Assembly (NCBI RefSeq): GCF_000685015.1
Contig: NZ_BAYA01000004.1
Coordinates: 372,001-436,000, forward strand
Origin: Paraburkholderia bannensis NBRC 103871
GTDB lineage: Bacteria; Pseudomonadota; Gammaproteobacteria; Burkholderiales; Burkholderiaceae
DNA: 64,000 bases
Reading direction: 5' to 3'
In this document: in pieces, positions 59,735 through 64,000 of the stretch
How the letters are laid out: each line of letters opens with the position of its first letter
How positions within the stretch are numbered: position 1 is the stretch's first letter
Notes under the pieces: model-generated
Told to the model about the DNA's origin: nothing
The model's database searches: none
What the model saw: only the letters and a program-made list of their open reading frames with translations
Translations under genes and position numbers: made by a program

Positions 59735-60060
59735 TATCGGCGCAAACCTTACATCGAACCTTACAGTGCGACCAATACAGTTATCCCCGCGAGCATGTGG
59801 ATAACTGCGCGAGTTGTGGACAAGTTTCGTGTGGGCGCGATGTGGGCGTAAACGGGATAACTCACGACCCGGTTTGCGCCCTCAAAAAGTTATTCTTGAT
59901 TGCCAGGCAACATGCCACACACTATGCGAGCGGTTGTGCGAACGCCAAGCCGCTGATTCACATAGGTATACAGGGGTTATCCACAGGAACGTGCCGCCCT
60001 TGTTAACTTCTACTACGTATACATACGGTAAACCGTAAACCTGAAGCTGGTGCTACCGCT
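59735..60060. other. DnaA-box cluster, candidate origin region
   Basis: This gene-free stretch after mnmC has TGTGGATAA (59796-59804) and TTATCCACA (59977-59985), both perfect DnaA boxes in opposite directions, plus TGTGGACAA (59815-59823, one mismatch) and TTATCCCCG (59781-59789). Such clustering in a non-coding gap suggests DnaA binding. No long AT-rich tract is adjacent. Confidence 0.5.
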
Positions 60061-60690
60061 ATCGGCATGAAAAGCGGGAAAGGCGCTGTCGCGCTGTCTG
60101 GCCGCTACACTCAGTGGCGTCGCCATGGCGACGGTCATTTTTTCCGTATCGTCAGCGAAAACGGGCGCAATTACCGGCAACGCCTGGCTTCATCGGGTCA
60201 AGTGGGACAATTGCAAAAAAGCTATGGCACAATCGCCGTTCTTTTCCGCGTCAAGCGCCAGACAAGCTGCACCAATTGGCCGACGCGTCCACGGAACGGA
60301 TGCCGCCTGAACTGAATCTCAGTCCTCAGGACAGCCGGCAGCGTTCGTTCACCCAACCCGGGCGCTGACAATCCATAAGAACGCGCCTGGACCGGCTGTT
60401 CGCCGCGCAAGCGGCACCGGTGCGAGGTTTCCCGCTGTCATTCGCCGCCATCTGGCCGCTGCCATCGCTGGCTGCGGGCCTGCGCGTCGCCGGATGACAG
60501 CCTCGCGCCCGGCTCGCCGCATATTCGCCACGCATGTGTTATGTCTGCGAGGCACGCGGCTTGCCTGTGAGCCGGGCCGTAGCGGTACTCGTACGTCGGA
60601 CAGCTGGACTTGTCTTCTGCCGGCCGGAGCGGGCTTGAATGCGCCATCCGGTCCCCTGCAAGAAGGTGTTGCCAAGGAGAAGCCTTCACG
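60061..60690. other. intergenic, no gene recognised
   Basis: About 630 bases before the antiporter gene. Several frames are open, including one of 82 codons from 60067, but none has a ribosome site and known features. The end of the stretch has AAGGAG, the ribosome site of the next gene. Confidence 0.3.
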
Positions 60691-61896
60691 ATGAAGTCGG
60701 CGTTTTCGTTCTTTCCCGCGTGGCCGTTGCACCCCGACGGCATTTTCTGGGCCGGGCTCGCGCTGCTCGCTGCCGGTCTGTGCGGCGAGCTCTGTTATCG
60801 CGCCTGGCGTCTGCCGCGGATTTCGGGTTACGCGATCATCGGCCTGATAGCCGGCTCGGCGGGCTTTGGCGTGATCGACATTGACACGGCCAATGCCGCG
60901 CGGCCCGTGCTCGACGTCGCGCTCGGCCTGCTGCTGTTCGAACTCGGCAGCCGGCTCGATCTGCGCTGGATCCGCCGCAATCCCTGGCTGATCCTGTCGA
61001 GCCTCGCCGAGGCGTCGCTCACGTTCGTGCTCGTGCTCGCCGTCCTGCTGTTTCTTTCCGTGCCCGCCATGGTGGCGATCGTGGTCGCGTCGATTTCCAT
61101 GGCCACGTCGCCTGCCATGGTGATCCAGCTCAAGACCGAGTTGCGCGCCGAAGGGCAGGTCACGCAGCGTCTCATCACGTTGACCGCGCTCAACAGCATG
61201 TACGCCGTCGTGATCGAAAAGCTCGCATCGAGCTGGTTGCACCAGGAAATCTACGGCAACGTGTTCGCCACGATCCTGCAGCCGCTGTATCTGCTGGTTG
61301 GCTCGATCGTGGTCGCCTATGTGCTCGCGCGCGCCTGCACCTTGTTCTACCGGCGCCTGAGCCCGCAGGACGAGCATTCGTTCGTGGCGCTGTTCGGCCT
61401 CGTCCTGCTGGCGATCGCCGTTGCGCATCTGCTCAAGCTCTCGACCATCCTGAGCCTGCTGGCCGCGGGCATCATCGTGAAGAACCTGGAAGTGCGCCCG
61501 CAGCTGTGGCCGCAGCACTTCGGCACGGCTGGCTGGTTGCTCACCGTGATCCTGTTCGTGCTGACGATGACCACCTTCGAGTGGCACAACATCCTCGTCG
61601 GCGGCCTGGCGGCGGCGGGGCTGATCGTCGCGCGCCTGGTGGCCAAGCTCGTCGGCGTGCTGATCTTCGCGAAGCCCAGCGGACTTGAGCTCAAGCAGGG
61701 CATTGCGCTCGGGGTGGCGCTCACGCCGATGTCGGCGCTCGCGCTGCTGCTCATGGAGGACACCTACGATCTGTATCCGGGCTTCGACCCGAGCCTGCGC
61801 GCGATCATGATGTGTGCAATCGTCGTGTTGCAGCTGCTCGGCCCCTGGCTCGTGTACCGCGCGCTGGCGCTCGTCGGCGAACGCGGCGAGCAATGA
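60691..61896 (+). CDS. CPA2-family monovalent cation/proton antiporter (KefB-type membrane domain)
   Basis: From the ATG at 60691 (AAGGAG eleven bases before) the protein has 401 residues and about twelve membrane segments (ISGYAIIGLIAGSAGFGVID, ALGLLLFELGSRLDL, ISMATSPAMVIQLK). It resembles the membrane part of KefB/KefC-type exchangers but lacks the C-terminal RCK (TrkA-N) regulatory domain. Transport of K+ or Na+ for H+ is inferred. It is followed by ybdK. Confidence 0.88.
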   Translation: MKSAFSFFPAWPLHPDGIFWAGLALLAAGLCGELCYRAWRLPRISGYAIIGLIAGSAGFGVIDIDTANAARPVLDVALGLLLFELGSRLDLRWIRRNPWLILSSLAEASLTFVLVLAVLLFLSVPAMVAIVVASISMATSPAMVIQLKTELRAEGQVTQRLITLTALNSMYAVVIEKLASSWLHQEIYGNVFATILQPLYLLVGSIVVAYVLARACTLFYRRLSPQDEHSFVALFGLVLLAIAVAHLLKLSTILSLLAAGIIVKNLEVRPQLWPQHFGTAGWLLTVILFVLTMTTFEWHNILVGGLAAAGLIVARLVAKLVGVLIFAKPSGLELKQGIALGVALTPMSALALLLMEDTYDLYPGFDPSLRAIMMCAIVVLQLLGPWLVYRALALVGERGEQ

Positions 61897-62006
61897 TCGA
61901 ATGAACGCGGCGGCCGCGCGCCGCCGGAAACACCGCCCGTCACGTGTGCCGCCGCCGCTTTTTCGAGCGAGCGGCGGCGCGTGGCGCGGCCGAATGAGGG
62001 GACGTC

Positions 62007-63122
62007 ATGTCACTGGAAACTTTTGTCGATTCGAAGCCGTTCACCTTCGGCGTCGAGCTCGAAATGCAGATCGTCAACACGCATGACTACGATCTGACCA
62101 AGGCGGGCAGCGATCTCATGCGCCTCATCAAGGATCAGGAGATTCCCGGCAATATCACGCCCGAAATCACCGAAAGCATGATCGAACTGTCCACCGGCAT
62201 CTGCACGCATCACGAGCAGGCCGTGGCCGATCTGCGCAAGATCCGCGACGTGCTGGTGGCGGCGGCCGACCGTCTGAACGTCGGCCTGTGCGGCGGAGGG
62301 ACGCATGCGTTCCAGCAATGGAGCGACCGGCGCATCGTCGATACGCCGCGCTTTCAGTACCTTTCCGAGCTGTACGGCTATCTCGCCAAGCAGTTCACGG
62401 TGTTTGGCCAGCACGTCCATATCGGCTGTCCGGATGCCGATAGCGCGCTTTTTTTGCTGCACTCGCTGTCGCGCTTCATTCCTCATTTCATTGCGCTGTC
62501 CGCGTCGTCGCCCTATGTGCAGGGTGTGGACACCGGATTTCATTCTGCACGACTGAATTCCGTGTTTGCGTTTCCGCTGTCGGGTCGTGCGCCGTTCGTG
62601 CTGAGCTGGGAGGAGTTCAAGGAATACTTTTCGAAGATGGTTCACACGGGCGTTGTCAACAGCATGAAAGACTTCTACTGGGACATTCGCCCGAAGCCCG
62701 GTTTCGGCACGATCGAAGTGCGCGTGATGGACACGCCGCTGTCGGTCGAGCGCGCGGCGGCGATCGCCTGCTACATCCAGACGCTCGCGCGCCATCTGCT
62801 GGTCGACCGGCCGATCCAGCCGCTGGAGGACGACTACCTCGTCTACACGTTCAACCGCTTCCAGGCGTGCCGTTTCGGCCTCGCGGGCACGGTCGTCGAT
62901 CCGCAGACGGGCGAGCGCCGCACCATCTCCGAGGACATCCTGGCCACGCTCGACAAGATCGCGCCGCATGGCGACGCGCTGGGCTCGACGCGCGCGCTCA
63001 GCGAAATCGGCACGATTGCACGCTCTCAGAACAACGACGCAAGCTGGCTGCGCAGCGTGGTCGCCGACGAAAAGTCGCTGCACGAAGCGGTGCGGCAGCA
63101 ATGTCTTCGCTGGCGCGCGTGA
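62007..63122 (+). CDS. YbdK-family carboxylate-amine ligase (GCS2-like)
   Basis: The 371-residue protein matches GCS2/Ybd[59 protein letters not shown] and [20 protein letters not shown]. These weak glutamate-cysteine ligase relatives join an amine to a carboxylate using ATP; the natural substrate is not known. GAGGGGACGTC precedes the ATG. True gshA is 26 kb away. A terminator follows. Confidence 0.93.
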   Translation: MSLETFVDSKPFTFGVELEMQIVNTHDYDLTKAGSDLMRLIKDQEIPGNITPEITESMIELSTGICTHHEQAVADLRKIRDVLVAAADRLNVGLCGGGTHAFQQWSDRRIVDTPRFQYLSELYGYLAKQFTVFGQHVHIGCPDADSALFLLHSLSRFIPHFIALSASSPYVQGVDTGFHSARLNSVFAFPLSGRAPFVLSWEEFKEYFSKMVHTGVVNSMKDFYWDIRPKPGFGTIEVRVMDTPLSVERAAAIACYIQTLARHLLVDRPIQPLEDDYLVYTFNRFQACRFGLAGTVVDPQTGERRTISEDILATLDKIAPHGDALGSTRALSEIGTIARSQNNDASWLRSVVADEKSLHEAVRQQCLRWRA

Positions 63123-63196
63123 CAGGAAACGCGCCGTGCGGGCGGTGATATCCGGTCATGTGCGCGTGGCGCGTCAAGAATCCGTTAAGAGCGAAA

Positions 63197-63228
63197 GAGG
63201 GCAGCCCGAGGGCTGCCCTCGTTGCTTT
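63197..63228 (+). terminator. terminator after ybdK
   Basis: GAGGGCAGCC (63197-63206), a 3-base loop and GGCTGCCCTC (63210-63219) form a perfect 10-bp stem followed by GTTGCTTTT. Confidence 0.85.
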
Positions 63229-63299
63229 TGGCCCATGAATGCCGGCTCCCGTGCGTCAGAACACCTCGCCGAAGCCCACAATGGAGTTTTGCGCGGGGT

Positions 63300-63850
63300 C
63301 ACCCAAAGATTTTTTTGTCCCAGGCAAGATACCAGGGGGAGCTTATTTTTTTGATCTTTGCGCGGTTATGGGCAATAGTGTGCAAAAGAGGCTCTGCTGG
63401 CCTGTGGGTAACCGCTGAAATGCCTGCAAACTCAAGGGCCTGGAGCATACGCGGTGGTTTTCGTCGTGCTTGCCTGGCAGGCCAAAATGCACGACAGGCG
63501 ACATACGGATCCCGCGAAGATTGCGCATCGTCAAGAACCTGTCCACATATCATTAGCGTACTTACCAACGGGTTATCCACAATTCCCGTTTGATAAGTTA
63601 GCTGTGCGATTTGCTACTCTCGCATAGAATGTCGGTTTGCTGCGCAGGCAAGGCGTTACGAAGGAAGCGCCGGGCCTGCCAGGCGAAGAAAAATGACTGT
63701 TCGCAGTCCGCGTCGCAGTCCGCGTATGTGGCAGTTTTCGGCGCGAGCGAAGCAGGAATTTTTTGAGATGGTGTGGACGATTCGCTGAGAACGTCCGCAA
63801 GGTTTCCCACAAAGCCGTCGGCACATTCGGCGGCTGACGATGCAGCGCAA
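63300..63850. other. AT-rich tract with DnaA boxes, candidate origin (DUE side)
   Basis: This gene-free region has GATTTTTTTG near 63308 and an AT-rich block TTATTTTTTTGATCTTT near 63341-63357, which resembles origin 13-mers (GATCT plus T-run). To its right are TGTGGGTAA (63402-63410, one mismatch), CTGTCCACA (63539-63547) and a perfect TTATCCACA (63573-63581). Together these look like an origin with an unwinding element. No coding frame was convincing. Confidence 0.5.
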
Positions 63851-63875
63851 GCTGCCAAATAACCAGCGAAAGACT

Positions 63876-64000
63876 ATGAGCGAAGGCGTATACGGAGAGC
63901 AGGCAGCCGGGCGGGTGACCCATAGCCTGCTGCGACTTAGCACGGCAATGCGAAGCCAGGCGTGGGACTGGGCTGAAGGCGCAGGCCTCACGCCGACCCA
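63876..64000 (+). CDS. MarR-family regulator, N-terminus (cut by window edge)
   Basis: The frame from the ATG at 63876 reads MSEGVYGEQAAGRVTHSLLR and then LSTAMRSQAWDWAEGAGLTP to the window end. The Leu-rich helix and the GLTPTQ-like ending resemble the start of MarR proteins. Only 41 residues are visible, so the family call is provisional. Confidence 0.5.
   Translation, partial: MSEGVYGEQAAGRVTHSLLRLSTAMRSQAWDWAEGAGLTPT

Noticed and set aside
60067-60315. 82-residue plus-strand frame before the antiporter
   Set aside because: No ribosome site and no recognised features; two further frames cover the same bases.

Overview
The window is a high-GC beta-proteobacterial chromosome segment, most likely Paraburkholderia, Burkholderia or Caballeronia (Burkholderiaceae). 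The reasons are the rpmH-rnpA-yidD-yidC-mnmE run next to dnaA-dnaN-gyrB, a GspDEF / GspC / GspG-N secretion cluster with gspC on its own strand, codon use, and the MnmC, KefB-type and YbdK neighbourhood. It is a core, origin-proximal region with a horizontally acquired defence island at its left end.

Island, about 1-14.5 kb. It has lower GC, relics of IS66 and IS5 elements, fragments of XRE regulators and, at its right edge beside gyrB, the N-terminal stub of a tyrosine integrase plus a broken elongator tRNA-Met. The core is a six-gene minus-strand block: a sigma-54 activator with an RtcR-like CARF sensor domain, then hsdR, hsdM, hsdS, a DUF3696-type AAA ATPase and a PLD-like protein of unknown function. 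hsdM-hsdS, hsdS-ATPase and ATPase-PLD overlap by 4-8 nt at start/stop codons and so look translationally coupled. A near-consensus sigma-54 promoter (GG-N10-GC) lies directly after the activator stop codon, and the true hsdR start is probably a TTG just downstream with a good ribosome site. This suggests a type I restriction system with an ATPase/effector add-on that is switched on by a CARF ligand. It is the most novel feature of the window. A TIGR04141/DUF6119-like gene lies between this block and the integrase stub.

Replication and translation core, 14.5-25.8 kb. gyrB, dnaN and dnaA run leftward; rpmH, rnpA, yidD, yidC and mnmE run rightward from the divergent dnaA/rpmH region. An XRE repressor gene with a perfect 14-bp inverted repeat at its promoter separates yidC from mnmE.

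Mixed housekeeping, 25.9-42.5 kb. This holds small secreted and membrane proteins, a cytoplasmic HtrA-like protease, a LysE exporter, YaeQ, a glyoxalase-fold protein ending in a 9-bp tandem repeat, ada-alkA (alkylation repair), gshA, an OmpA lipoprotein, and EmrB/MarR facing a lone NodT-type outer-membrane factor.

Type II secretion, 42.5-54.4 kb. gspN-M-L-K-J-I-H-G and gspF-E-D run leftward; gspC runs rightward between them.

Right end, 54.9-64 kb. A lytic transglycosylase, a His-rich CobW/COG0523 GTPase, HU, mnmC, a CPA2 antiporter, YbdK and the start of a MarR gene. DnaA boxes cluster at 59.78-59.99 kb, and an AT-rich tract plus DnaA boxes lies at 63.3-63.6 kb; either may be part of the chromosomal origin.
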